A stretch of DNA of 64,000 bases, taken from the NCBI GenBank assembly GCA_036502575.1, contig DASXYL010000060.1, positions 42,035-106,034 on the forward strand, in the 5' to 3' direction. The position numbers were made by a program, and so were the translations under genes. Below are positions 33,786-42,840 of the stretch, piece by piece. The notes under the pieces are model-generated. The model ran no database searches, had not been told where the DNA came from, and saw nothing but the letters and a program-made list of their open reading frames with translations. The first letter of the stretch is position 1. Every line of letters starts with the position of its first letter. The stretch comes from DASXRA01 sp036502575 (lineage in GTDB: Bacteria > Actinomycetota > Actinomycetes > Mycobacteriales > Jatrophihabitantaceae).

Positions 33786-35288
33786 TCAGTGCCGTAACGG
33801 CCGATCCGCCGCCAAGTCCCGCGCGGCCGACGCTGTGACCGCCTCGTCGACGAGCAGCCGAGCCGCGGTGTCGGCGGCCGCGCCGACCTGTTCACGCCAC
33901 GCGCGGCGCCGGGTGAGTTGTCGCCGCAGTCGCGCGGCCGACGCGCGTACCTGACTGGGAGCGGCACCGCCGTCGTGTGCCCGGGCGAGCACCAGCGAGC
34001 GAGGATCGGCAGGGGGAACGGCGGCCCCGGTTTGCCCGGCGAGCGTCGCGTAGTCGGCGGCTGAGAGCCGGGTGTCGCCGCGCTGCTCCGCGGCCGTCGT
34101 CAACGTTGCGATGAGCGAGTGCGCACTTCGGTAGTCCAGGTGTCCTTCGGCCACCAGGCGCTCGGCGAGGTCGGCGGCGTCGGTGAATCCGTCCTGAGCG
34201 AGGTCGGCCATCCGGGCGGTGTCGAAGTCAGCTTTGGCCAGAACCTCGCCCATGAGCGCAGCCATCCGCCCGGCGAGCTCGACGGTCTCTAGCGCTTCGC
34301 CGTAGTTGTAGATCCAGTTGTCGCTCTGCGCCGACGCGGTACGCACCGATGTCACGAGGCCGCTGGCTCGGCCGGCGACCACACTGGCGCCACCGCGCAC
34401 GACCGACAGCGCATAGGGATTGCGCTTCTGCGGAAGGTAGACCGACGCCCGGCAGTGCGCGTCGTCCAAACGCACGTACCCGAACGGAGCGGAGGTGAAG
34501 ATCATGAAGTCCTCCGCCATCCGGCTCGCGGTGATCGCGGTCTGGTCGGCGACGAAGACGACGTCGAGCAGGCCGTCGACCGACCACATCGCGTCACGCG
34601 ACGTCGTCGCGGCGCCGTGGAGCCCGAGACGGCGCAGGTACGCCTGGCGGGATACTGGGACGGTGGTTCCAGCAACGCCGCCGGCGGCGACCGGAACCAG
34701 GCCGCACCGTTTCCAGGCCGCCTCGATTCGGTCGAGGTGGCGCGCGGCCTCGTGGGCGAAGGACAGTAGGTAGTGGCCGAAGGTGGAGACCTGCGCGGGT
34801 TGCCAGTACGTGAGGTCCGCCCACCACGTCTCGAGGTTGCCCACAGCCCGCAAGAGTGCGACCTCGACGAACTCGGCGACGGCGTCATGGAGTTGGAGTA
34901 GGGCCGTGCGTGCCGCGAGGTAGAACGCGACGCGGCCTGCCTCCCTGCGCGTGCGCCCCAGTGACAGCCAGCCCGCGTCCGTGCCCACGCGGACCCTCAG
35001 CATGTGTTCGCGGCTGTTGTAGGCGTCACCGTCGGCCGGGTCGTAGGCGAGTTCGTCGGGACGGTGCTCGATCAGGTTGACCAGCGCCGCGAGCAGCCGG
35101 GCGCCGGCCGGTTCCGGTAGTGCCCCGGCATCGCGCAGCGCCAGGACGTGAGCGAGATCCGCGAGCCCCAACCCGCCGTGGAGGTACGTGGCCTGCCGGG
35201 ATTCGGTGTGGAACCCGGTCTCCACGAGCAACCGGCTTGGCCCCGATGCGAGGCGGCTGCCGAGGCCGAGGTAATCGGCGTCGCTCAT
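33786..35288 (-). CDS. Aspartase/fumarase-superfamily lyase (argininosuccinate lyase-like), probable CoM biosynthesis
   Basis: 500 aa. The superfamily signature appears as SVYLPQKRNP, and the helical core is argininosuccinate-lyase-like (DPADGDAYNSREHML; TFGHYLLSFAHEA). It overlaps the PLP gene by 4 bp and is last of the tight ComA operon. Bacterial CoM synthesis in Xanthobacter uses two proteins of this superfamily, one of which eliminates phosphate from phosphosulfolactate to give sulfoacrylate. Which of the two lyases here does that cannot be told. It lacks an arginine-biosynthesis context. Confidence 0.8.
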   Translation of the reverse strand: MSDADYLGLGSRLASGPSRLLVETGFHTESRQATYLHGGLGLADLAHVLALRDAGALPEPAGARLLAALVNLIEHRPDELAYDPADGDAYNSREHMLRVRVGTDAGWLSLGRTRREAGRVAFYLAARTALLQLHDAVAEFVEVALLRAVGNLETWWADLTYWQPAQVSTFGHYLLSFAHEAARHLDRIEAAWKRCGLVPVAAGGVAGTTVPVSRQAYLRRLGLHGAATTSRDAMWSVDGLLDVVFVADQTAITASRMAEDFMIFTSAPFGYVRLDDAHCRASVYLPQKRNPYALSVVRGGASVVAGRASGLVTSVRTASAQSDNWIYNYGEALETVELAGRMAALMGEVLAKADFDTARMADLAQDGFTDAADLAERLVAEGHLDYRSAHSLIATLTTAAEQRGDTRLSAADYATLAGQTGAAVPPADPRSLVLARAHDGGAAPSQVRASAARLRRQLTRRRAWREQVGAAADTAARLLVDEAVTASAARDLAADRPLRH

Positions 35289-36217
35289 CGGTCGCCGTCA
35301 CGTACTGAATCAAAGACCGCAGGCAGGCCGCCGGACGCGACGAGCACCACCGTGCGGGCGGCATCTCGGCTCTGGGCGCCGAACGCATTCCACGCCGGCC
35401 CGGCGAACACCGGGTCGAGCAGCGTCCCGCTCTGCGCTTCGGCGAGCTCGGCGAGTTCGGTGCTCCTGCCCGTCCGGGGCAGGATCCGCAGCCGGCGTAG
35501 CGCGGCGTCCGGGTCCGCCTGGGTGAGGTCGCGCTCCCGGGCTGACTCGAGCAAACGACGGACGGCGTGGGTCGCCTGCTCGGTGGCCTTCGAGACGGGG
35601 ACGGCGTGCACAGCGACCTCGCGATCGAGCCGGCCCTCTTCGAGCCCTAGGAGCAGGCCCGCGGCCATCCCGCCACTGCCGAGCGCGACGACGATGTCCA
35701 CTGGGGCCGAGTTGGTCAGCTGGTCGAGGACTTCGCGCACCAACGCGCGGTAGCCGAGCACGCCGGTGGCGTCGGCTCCGGCGCGCGGGATGCCGAATGC
35801 CGACGGTCCGAGTTCGGCAACCACCTCGGCGATTGCGGCGTTGACCGCCTCGGCGCCCGGCGCCGGCGCGATCCGGATTGTCGCGCCGAAGCGCCGGGCG
35901 ATGCCCATGGCCAGGGTCGTCGTGGGCCCGGGATCGACGATGCAGCGGCACTCGAGACCTAGTCGAGATGCGGCGACTGCGGCGAGGGCCATCCAGTTCG
36001 AGTCCCGGCGACCACCGAGAACGATGCGCTCAGCGCCCGAGCTCACTGCCTGGTCGAGCAGCGGCTCCAGGGCGCGGATCTTGCTGCCACCGAAGGCGAA
36101 GCCGCACAGGTCTTCCCGCTTCACGTGGACGCCCGCGGCCCCGTCGACGTGCTGCAATGGGGTGGGCCAGATCCCGAGCCGCACCCGTCCACGCAACAGC
36201 GACATGGTGGTACTCAC
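35285..36217 (-). CDS. PLP-dependent ACC deaminase/D-cysteine desulfhydrase-family enzyme, probable CoM biosynthesis
   Basis: 310 aa, fold type II. KREDL followed by GGSKIRAL with Lys46 as the PLP lysine (usual form GGNKxR), and a phosphate-binding LGSGGMAAG loop. GTG 36217 overlaps the stop of the preceding lyase by 4 bp; ATG 36205 is an alternative. In the Xanthobacter CoM set the fourth enzyme belongs to this family and is thought to deliver sulfur as cysteine-derived thiol. Confidence 0.82.
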   Translation of the reverse strand: MSTTMSLLRGRVRLGIWPTPLQHVDGAAGVHVKREDLCGFAFGGSKIRALEPLLDQAVSSGAERIVLGGRRDSNWMALAAVAASRLGLECRCIVDPGPTTTLAMGIARRFGATIRIAPAPGAEAVNAAIAEVVAELGPSAFGIPRAGADATGVLGYRALVREVLDQLTNSAPVDIVVALGSGGMAAGLLLGLEEGRLDREVAVHAVPVSKATEQATHAVRRLLESARERDLTQADPDAALRRLRILPRTGRSTELAELAEAQSGTLLDPVFAGPAWNAFGAQSRDAARTVVLVASGGLPAVFDSVRDGDR

Positions 36218-37542
36218 GGTGTGCTCCCGGACAGCCACCGATCGGTGAGTGCGACCGCGCTCGCGATGGCCGCGTCGATGCCCATCGACTCGTCGCCTTC
36301 GGCGGCTGCGCCGGACGACTCCAGCGCGGTGAGCTGCCCAGACCGAGCCGCGCCGGTCGTCGCCCGTGCTGACGCATAGGCATCGGAGTAACCGAGCCGA
36401 CCGGCGAGGGACCGCACGAGCTGCTCACTGAAGGCATGTTGATGTTGCTCGTCGATGTTGTGCTGCATCCGCTCGGTATGCACGTCGAGCCCGTCGAGCA
36501 GCTCGCGGGCCAGGCTGCTGGCCCGGGTGATCTCGCAGCACAGATCGGGCAGGGCGATCCACTCGACCTTCCACGCTCGTCCGTCCCGTTCGTGCTCGCT
36601 CACCATGCCGGCCAGAAGCGCGCCCACGTGGGAGCGGACGAGCGTGTTCAACGTGACGAGGTGCTCGCAGCGTTCCGGGTTGCGCTTGTGCGGCATCGTC
36701 ACGCTGCCGATCTGCGCGCTGGTCACCGGCTCCGACAGCTCACCGATTTCCGGGCGTTGCAACTGGTAGATCTCGTTGCCAACCTTGGCCAGGGTCGCTG
36801 ACACTAGGCCCGCGCACGTCGCGAACTCTGCGACGCAGTCGCGCGCTGACCCCCACGGAAGCACCGGCGCCGGCAGGCCGATACGCCGACTGAATGCCTC
36901 GAGCAGCCGCGGCGCATCGGGGCCCCAGTACGCCAGGCTGCCGACCGAACCGCCGAGTTGAGCCGATTCCCAGCGGGCGCGGCCGGCCCGCAGTCGCTGT
37001 AGGTGCCGGTCGAACTCCGCACCCCACTGAGCCAGCTTGAACCCGAAGGTGATGGGTACGGCGGGCTGCCCGTGCGTGCGCGCCATCATCGGGGTGTCGC
37101 GGTAGCGGGTGGCCAGGATGCGCAGCCGGCCGACGACGGCGACGAGATCGCGCTCGATCAGCTGCCCGGTTCGTTGCAGCGTGAGTGCCGTCCAGGTATC
37201 GGAGACGTCCTGGACGGTGGTCGCCACCGCGACATAGCGCGCGCCCTCAGGACCAGCCGCGTCGCGCAACCATTCGACGAGCCCGGCGGTGGAGTGGCCA
37301 GCCTCCCTCGTGCGCGCCGACACCGAGGCCAGGCTCGGGCGCGCGGTGGCGCAGCAGGCCGCGATGTGCTCGGCCGCCGTCCGAGGGATCGCGCCGATGT
37401 CGGCCTGGGCTGCGGCGATGCCGGCATAAATCAGCAGCCACGCGCGCGTGCGTTCGGATTCGCCGAACCAGGCCCGCATCGCGTCGGTGGCCCAGAGGTG
37501 GCCGAAGCTCAGCGAGTCGCGCAGATGCGATGGGCCGGTCAT
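36214..37542 (-). CDS. Aspartase/fumarase-superfamily lyase (adenylosuccinate lyase/CMLE-like), probable CoM biosynthesis
   Basis: 442 aa. Signature GSVTMPHKRNP and the TMMARTHGQPAVPITFG-type substrate loop (here DTPMMARTHGQPAVPITFGFK) are intact; C-terminal AdSL-C-like region present. It sits between the unknown 293-aa protein and the PLP enzyme with 4-bp overlaps on both sides. No purine or protocatechuate genes are near, so CoM synthesis is the best reading of its role. Confidence 0.82.
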   Translation of the reverse strand: MTGPSHLRDSLSFGHLWATDAMRAWFGESERTRAWLLIYAGIAAAQADIGAIPRTAAEHIAACCATARPSLASVSARTREAGHSTAGLVEWLRDAAGPEGARYVAVATTVQDVSDTWTALTLQRTGQLIERDLVAVVGRLRILATRYRDTPMMARTHGQPAVPITFGFKLAQWGAEFDRHLQRLRAGRARWESAQLGGSVGSLAYWGPDAPRLLEAFSRRIGLPAPVLPWGSARDCVAEFATCAGLVSATLAKVGNEIYQLQRPEIGELSEPVTSAQIGSVTMPHKRNPERCEHLVTLNTLVRSHVGALLAGMVSEHERDGRAWKVEWIALPDLCCEITRASSLARELLDGLDVHTERMQHNIDEQHQHAFSEQLVRSLAGRLGYSDAYASARATTGAARSGQLTALESSGAAAEGDESMGIDAAIASAVALTDRWLSGSTP

Positions 37543-38420
37543 GGTCCGACTAGTGCGGTCACGGCGCTGCGCACCTCATCCAGATTCGCGCCCCACGGCA
37601 CAACCGCGACGCTGTGCGCGACCCGGGTGCCCCGTTCGAGAAGGCAACACTTCGTCAGTCGCACGCCGGAGCCGGCCCGGGCGCCCACTGCGTCGGGGCA
37701 GAAGTCGACGTTCGAGGGGACTCCGCCGTAGTGGTGTTGATAGATCTGCTTCGAGCGTTCGCAGCCGATGACGGTCCAGTCGTCCCGTTCGGCGGGGCCG
37801 GCGTCGAGGTAGCTGACCTCCGCCGACGCCGCGCCGGTGCCGGCGCCGCGGCATGGCAGCAGGTAGGGCCGTTGCGGGCGGGTGCGCATCAGCATCGGCA
37901 GCGAGATGAGCCGGCTGACCACCCGCACCGGAGGCAGCTCCTCGTCGAAGCGAATGGCCTGGCGCACCATGTCGACCAGCTTCGGCGGATGTGGCGGGAC
38001 AACCTCGTCCACGTAGAGCACCACCGGCGTCGGCTGCCAGATGAAGTTGACGTGCCGGTAGCACCCCGTGACCACGTAGGCGAGCGCGCCCGCCGACCGG
38101 TGCTGCCCGGCGATCTCGGCCAGGGCGGTGGCGTTGCCGACGTCGGTGTCCGGACTGTCGACTAGCACGACCTGATCCGCCCTGGCGATGATGCGCGCGG
38201 CGACGACCGGCAGGAACAGGTCCGGCCCGGGCGCCTTTTCGAGCGCGACCAAGCAGGCCCGACCGTCCCGACGGGCGAGCAGGAACTCGGTGCGCCGGTA
38301 CACGTCTCGTCCGATGATCCAGTCCGTCAGCGCCGCGGCTGTGAGATCGATCGCCACGTCCTGGACGGACAGACCGCGGTAGGGACGGGCGGTCAGATTG
38401 GGGACCGGATCGGGGATCAC
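37539..38420 (-). CDS. Unknown 293-aa protein inside the CoM operon
   Basis: No family recognised. Predicted soluble, mixed alpha/beta, with notable conserved-looking His/Cys/Trp segments: TGCYRHVNFIWQPTPVVLYVDEVVPPHPPKL, GCERSKQIYQHHYGG, DFCPDAV and LTKCCLLERG near the C-terminus. The five Cys and clustered His could bind metal or a cluster. It overlaps ComA and a lyase gene by 4 bp each, so it is translated with them. It may supply a step not explained by the other four enzymes, such as the decarboxylation to the final thiol or aldehyde. Confidence 0.75.
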   Translation of the reverse strand: MIPDPVPNLTARPYRGLSVQDVAIDLTAAALTDWIIGRDVYRRTEFLLARRDGRACLVALEKAPGPDLFLPVVAARIIARADQVVLVDSPDTDVGNATALAEIAGQHRSAGALAYVVTGCYRHVNFIWQPTPVVLYVDEVVPPHPPKLVDMVRQAIRFDEELPPVRVVSRLISLPMLMRTRPQRPYLLPCRGAGTGAASAEVSYLDAGPAERDDWTVIGCERSKQIYQHHYGGVPSNVDFCPDAVGARAGSGVRLTKCCLLERGTRVAHSVAVVPWGANLDEVRSAVTALVGP

Positions 38421-39193
38421 GCCGTGCCGGCTCGGAGATAGTCGAGTGCCGTGTCGGCGCGCAGTCCCACCCGCAAGCTCTCGACACTGCCCACATCGGC
38501 CAGCTCGATGTTGCCGAGGCCGACGTCGGGACCGAGGTGCTTGATCAGCCAGAGCTGCTGGGACTTCCGCGGCGCCTCGAATACGATGGCGGACGGATCG
38601 ACGCGGGACGCGAGGATGTCGACCAGCGAATCCCGGATCGAGCCGTCGTGATGGTAGAGCCCGACCCTGCCCGATTCCCGCCCCTCCGCGATGGCCCAGG
38701 ACGCGCCGGCGGCCAGGTCACCGGCCATCTCCTGCGCCCACTCCAGCGGCTCGGCGATGGTGTTGTCATCCTTGCTGCCCGTCTCAGCCAACACGACGAA
38801 GTCGGCCGAGAGGCGCGCGACCAGCTTCTGCTTCTCGTCGCGACTGAGCAGGCTAAGCCCGTTCGACACCTCGACGGCCGGGATTCGCTGCGAGAGCGCC
38901 CAGTCGTGGAACTCCTCGACCCGGCGCTGCTGCGCGGCGATCTCGAGGAACGTCCCACCGGTCACCAGCACCGCCCCGTAGCGCCGGCACATCTCGACGC
39001 GATCGGCCACGTGCGCGTCGAGATACCCGAGACCCCATCCGAGCTTGACGAAGTCGATGACCTCACCGTGCTGGCCCAGGTACGCCTCGAGCACCGGGAT
39101 CGGGGTGGCCTTGTCCAGGACGTGCGTGAGCCCGGCCCGGCGCGGCTTGCTCGACCGCGGTGGGGTGACCAGGAAGTCCGGTCGGCCGGTCAT
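38417..39193 (-). CDS. comA: Phosphosulfolactate synthase ComA
   Basis: 258 aa, the size of archaeal ComA. Family blocks are clear: GLTHVLDKATPIPVLEAYLGQHGEVIDFVKLGWGLGYL, VLVTGGTFLEIA and PAVEVSNGLSLL. The enzyme adds sulfite to phosphoenolpyruvate to make (R)-phosphosulfolactate, the first committed step of CoM synthesis. ATG 39193 overlaps the regulator stop by 4 bp and the stop overlaps the next ATG. ComA relatives also occur in sporeforming bacteria making sulfolactate, but the surrounding lyase/PLP set argues for CoM. Confidence 0.87.
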   Translation of the reverse strand: MTGRPDFLVTPPRSSKPRRAGLTHVLDKATPIPVLEAYLGQHGEVIDFVKLGWGLGYLDAHVADRVEMCRRYGAVLVTGGTFLEIAAQQRRVEEFHDWALSQRIPAVEVSNGLSLLSRDEKQKLVARLSADFVVLAETGSKDDNTIAEPLEWAQEMAGDLAAGASWAIAEGRESGRVGLYHHDGSIRDSLVDILASRVDPSAIVFEAPRKSQQLWLIKHLGPDVGLGNIELADVGSVESLRVGLRADTALDYLRAGTA

Positions 39194-40845
39194 CGCGCCG
39201 GCCCAGCGGCCAGTTCCCGGCCGGCGAGATAGAGCCGAAGGGCCAGTTCGATGTCGAAGCGCTTGCTCGGGTCGTCGAGCCGCTCGCCGAGCAGCTCCCG
39301 CAGGATGCGCATCCGGTACTTGACCGAGGATCCGTGCAGGTGCAGCAAGGCGCCGGCACCGCGCGGGCTGCCGCCGGTTTGCAAGTAGGCGTAGAGGGTG
39401 TCGATCAGCTGGCCGCCGAAGCGGCCGTCCGTGATCAGATCACCGAGCACGCGCCGTACGTAGGGCAGCACCGGCGCGCCCGGAACCGCGTTCAGGACTC
39501 CGGTGAGCGGGCCGAGCTGATCGATAACCGCCACGGCTGGGAGGTCGAACAAATCCGCACCGTCGCGCTGCAGATGGCTCACCTGGCTGACCGTCTCGTA
39601 CTGCGCCCTCGAATCGTCCGCGCTCGACGTGCTGGTGCTGACCACGACCCGCAGCGATCCGTCGCGTTCGACAGCGTCGAGCAAGCGCTGCCAGCTGCGC
39701 CGGTGCACCTCCGCGTCGCTGCCGTCGTCGGAGTAGGCGCCGAGAAGGGCGTCGTCCTGCGGGGCCAGGCTGAGGCCGGCGAGCAGGGGTGACGCGGCGG
39801 CCGCGCGCAGCAGCGGGCCCACGGAGGGCGACCTGGCCGCAGTCTGCCCCGACCCGACTGCTCTGATCAGCACCATCCGACGGGCATGGCCCGCGCGCCC
39901 CGCATACGGGTCGTCGAGGCCGCCCTTGACGAAGCAGCCCAGCACCGCCAACCGGTTCTCCAGCGCACTGCGCTCACTGTCGGCGGCGAGCAGCCGGAGC
40001 AGGGCCAGGGCCAGATCGGACAGACCGAGGTCGGCACCGATGTTATGGACGCTGTCGATCACCAGGGCACCGCGCAGGCCGGATTCGTCTCGGAGAACGA
40101 TCTCGTGGGTGCGCGATGCCTCGGCCGTCAGGCCGCTCGCCGCGACGACCGCCCCGGTGCGGTCGCGGAGGCAGACCGACCCGTTCAGTAACTGCGCGGC
40201 CGCGCTGACGAACGCAGCGGGATCTCCACCGGACACAGCGTGGGCGAGCTGCTGACGCAGCGCATCCTGCGCCCGCACGTCGTCGGCGTCGGCCTCACAC
40301 AGACACCGGGTCAACGCGGCCAGTAGCGCCGGGTACTCGGCCGCGAGCCCGGTCGATCCGGTCGGACACACCAGCATCCAGACGCCCCGGGCCGAGCGCA
40401 CGAGCGGGATCTCGCCCCGCCATGTCGGCCAAGAATGCGGGGCGGCCGCAACTGGCCGAGGCGCCTCCTGTCCGGGCGCCCAACACTCGATCGCGACCGG
40501 CACTCCGGCGGTGCGCTGGATCGCGTCGCCGACGAGGCTGCCGGCCAGCGCGGTGTCGGTGAGCTGGCCCAGCACCGCGGTCAGCACACGGGACAGCCAG
40601 GCGACCTCGGATTCGCGCGCGGCCCGCGACCGCAGTCGCACCGGGGCCGCCCCGTCGCGCCGCTCGACGAGGACGGTGCGTGACTCGAGAACACGGTTGA
40701 GCAGCGCTTCGACGTCGTGCACCGGGCAGGTGCTGTCCGGGTGCAGTGCGCCGTCCCTCGACCGCTCCAGTGTGATCTTGAGCCGCCGGGTGTCCAACGG
40801 GCCGACCGCCGCCGGCGCCGGCTCAACCGCGTATCCGACTGACAA
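39190..40845 (-). CDS. PucR/CdaR-type transcriptional regulator heading the CoM operon
   Basis: 551 aa. C-terminal PucR helix-turn-helix (YLQTGGSPRGAGALLHLHGSSVKYRMRILRELLG, about residues 495-535); the larger N-terminal part looks like two GAF-like sensor regions. Start: TTG 40845 has AAGGAGGC 7 nt upstream, whereas the GTG at 40935 has none, so TTG is preferred. It shares a 4-bp overlap with comA and so is co-transcribed with the pathway it likely activates. Confidence 0.82.
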   Translation of the reverse strand: MSVGYAVEPAPAAVGPLDTRRLKITLERSRDGALHPDSTCPVHDVEALLNRVLESRTVLVERRDGAAPVRLRSRAARESEVAWLSRVLTAVLGQLTDTALAGSLVGDAIQRTAGVPVAIECWAPGQEAPRPVAAAPHSWPTWRGEIPLVRSARGVWMLVCPTGSTGLAAEYPALLAALTRCLCEADADDVRAQDALRQQLAHAVSGGDPAAFVSAAAQLLNGSVCLRDRTGAVVAASGLTAEASRTHEIVLRDESGLRGALVIDSVHNIGADLGLSDLALALLRLLAADSERSALENRLAVLGCFVKGGLDDPYAGRAGHARRMVLIRAVGSGQTAARSPSVGPLLRAAAASPLLAGLSLAPQDDALLGAYSDDGSDAEVHRRSWQRLLDAVERDGSLRVVVSTSTSSADDSRAQYETVSQVSHLQRDGADLFDLPAVAVIDQLGPLTGVLNAVPGAPVLPYVRRVLGDLITDGRFGGQLIDTLYAYLQTGGSPRGAGALLHLHGSSVKYRMRILRELLGERLDDPSKRFDIELALRLYLAGRELAAGPAR

Positions 40846-40956
40846 CGAGCGCCTCCTTGCCGTGGTCGGCCCCGCGCCGACGTGTGCCAGTGACGCTAGG
40901 TCGCGGCAGAGAAGGAAACCGTGCTGTTTTGACACACCCGGAGGCGCGGCTGGCGC

Positions 40957-42732
40957 TCAGAGGATGGCGCGGTTCGAGTCGAGTCCGAACAGGCGAAGCC
41001 GCCGATACAAGGTCGAGCGCGACATTCCGAGAATCTCGCCCGCCTTGGCCCGGTTGCCGCCGCTTTCGTGCAGCGCGTCGACAATCGCCTCGCGTTCGAG
41101 GGTCTCCAGCCGGCTGAGCTGGCGACGCCCGCGGACGCTGCCGCCCACCTCGTCGGCCAGGTGCTCGACGCCGATCGTGGCGCCGCGGGCACGCCGGCCG
41201 GCCTCCCGAACCACCTGCTGCAGTTGCGGGAAGTTGCCCGGCCAGCCGAAGTTGACCAAAGCGGCCATGGCACGATGCCCCACCTGGGTCGAGTAGCCCG
41301 CCGAATGCAGGATCGTGTGGACGAGATCGGAGAGCTCGTCGCGTCGCTGCCGTACGGGGGGCAGCCGCAGGACCGCGTCGTCGAAGCGCCCCTGCAATCC
41401 ACTGTGCTCCACTCCCCGATCGGTAGTGCGGGTCGCGATGATCAAGGGCTGTGGCTCTCGGTGCCGGTCGAGCAGGTCGGAGCACGACTGGGCCAGGTTG
41501 TCGTCAAACACCTCGATGTTCCGGACAACGACGGTGCCGCGTGGGTCGGCCAGCCGCGTCCTGAATTCACCGAGCCAAGCAGCGGCGCCCTCGACCTGGG
41601 CGAGCCCGGCCGGATGGATGGTCATCGGTTCGCCGGGGCTGAGCAGTTCGTGGATGTGCGTTGCGGTGGTCAGCTTGCCGGTGCCCTGCTCGCCGACGAT
41701 GCAGATCCGGCCCCGCGCCCGCCCGAGCAGTTCGGCGAGTGCGCCGCCGCTGGCATTCTTCGTACGCCGCGTGGCCAGGTTGGCCGTTGCTGGCCGACGC
41801 ACCGGGGTCTGAACGAATTCAATGAGCGTGCCGGCCAGCAGCGAACCGAGTCGGATGGGGATGCACCGGGCGTCGATGACGGCGCCGCTGGTGAGTACCA
41901 GAGTCGTAGGTGACGCCACGGAGCGCGCGACCTGCTCCCACAAGAGGCGCTGGTCGCGGGACTCGAGCAGGTCGGCAGCCGCCGCGTTCGTCACCATGTA
42001 CTGCTCGCTCAGGCCGACGAGCGCAGCGGAGGTCTCCCGGGACCGCGCGAGGAATTCCTCGAAGACGATCCGCTCGCGGGCCGACGAGCCGGCGGACAGC
42101 TCGTGCTCGATCTGGGCGCTGAGGTCCAGCAGCGTCGGCACCAGCAGCCCGGTCGCCTCGTTCGTCGGGCAAGCGAGGTCGAGCACGCCTTCGATGCGGC
42201 GGGTGAGTGGATTGCGGATCGGGGCGCCGACACAGACGAGGCGCTGCAGCGGCTCGCTGTAGTGCTCCTCGCCGAAGATGGTGACCGGCCCGAGCTCCTC
42301 AAGTACCGTGCCGACGCCGTTCGTGCCGGCCGCGTCTTCGGCGAGCACGAAACCTTCGTCGATGGACAGCCGGGCCAGCCTGCGCAGCGCCGATCGGTCG
42401 CCGGCCCAGCGGCCGACCACGCGCGCGTTGCAGTCGGCGAGCACGATGCTGACGTTGGTGTCGGCGAGCTGGTCGGCGAAGCGGCTCAGGATCGGCTCGG
42501 CGGCGTGGACCAGGCGCTCCGAGACGCCGTCGGCCGCACGATAGGGAACCTCGATGCGGTCCATAGGTGCCGCCGCCAACTTGCTTCGGATCCAGGACAG
42601 CCGGATCGTGTCACGAAGGAGATCCCCCGGCAGCTCGCCGCCTTCGCTCAGCGCGCGCCGGGCCGACTGCAGGACGCCTGCCTGCCGTGCGGGTAAGCCC
42701 ATGAAGCACCGCTCCGAGTCCGTTGCCGACAT
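40957..42732 (-). CDS. AcoR/MimR-like GAF-AAA-Fis transcriptional activator
   Basis: 591 aa. N-terminal GAF-like sensor (VLADCNARVVGRWAGD; FVLAEDAAGTNGVGTVLEELGPVTIFGEEHY), PAS-like middle, AAA region with Walker A GEQGTGKL, and a C-terminal Fis-type HTH (ESGGNRAKAGEILGMSRSTLYRRLRLFGLD). The sigma54-contact loop GAFTGA is absent and the ATPase core looks shortened, as in actinobacterial members such as MimR that control alkane/alkene monooxygenases with ordinary sigma factors. ATG 42732 or 42702 may start it. Confidence 0.85.
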   Translation of the reverse strand: MSATDSERCFMGLPARQAGVLQSARRALSEGGELPGDLLRDTIRLSWIRSKLAAAPMDRIEVPYRAADGVSERLVHAAEPILSRFADQLADTNVSIVLADCNARVVGRWAGDRSALRRLARLSIDEGFVLAEDAAGTNGVGTVLEELGPVTIFGEEHYSEPLQRLVCVGAPIRNPLTRRIEGVLDLACPTNEATGLLVPTLLDLSAQIEHELSAGSSARERIVFEEFLARSRETSAALVGLSEQYMVTNAAAADLLESRDQRLLWEQVARSVASPTTLVLTSGAVIDARCIPIRLGSLLAGTLIEFVQTPVRRPATANLATRRTKNASGGALAELLGRARGRICIVGEQGTGKLTTATHIHELLSPGEPMTIHPAGLAQVEGAAAWLGEFRTRLADPRGTVVVRNIEVFDDNLAQSCSDLLDRHREPQPLIIATRTTDRGVEHSGLQGRFDDAVLRLPPVRQRRDELSDLVHTILHSAGYSTQVGHRAMAALVNFGWPGNFPQLQQVVREAGRRARGATIGVEHLADEVGGSVRGRRQLSRLETLEREAIVDALHESGGNRAKAGEILGMSRSTLYRRLRLFGLDSNRAIL

Positions 42733-42768
42733 GACCCACTGATCCTGCCAAGCTGTGTCGCACGTCTC

Positions 42769-42785
42769 TGTGCCAATGTGGCACA
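42769..42785. promoter_or_regulatory. Palindromic operator upstream of the AcoR-like gene
   Basis: TGTGCCA (42769-42775) and TGGCACA (42779-42785) form a perfect 7-bp inverted repeat with a 3-nt spacer, 37 bp before the activator start. Geometry suits a Fis-type HTH dimer, so autoregulation is likely. Confidence 0.5.
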
Positions 42786-42840
42786 CAGTGGCGAGCAGCG
42801 ACAGCGTGGGGAGTCGACAATGTGGGGGAGCGGCCAAGAG

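Noticed and set aside
33786..37542. Arginine or purine biosynthesis lyases (argH, purB)
   Set aside because: Both lie in a ComA/PLP operon with no arginine or purine genes, and core genes of that kind would not be embedded in an accessory operon.
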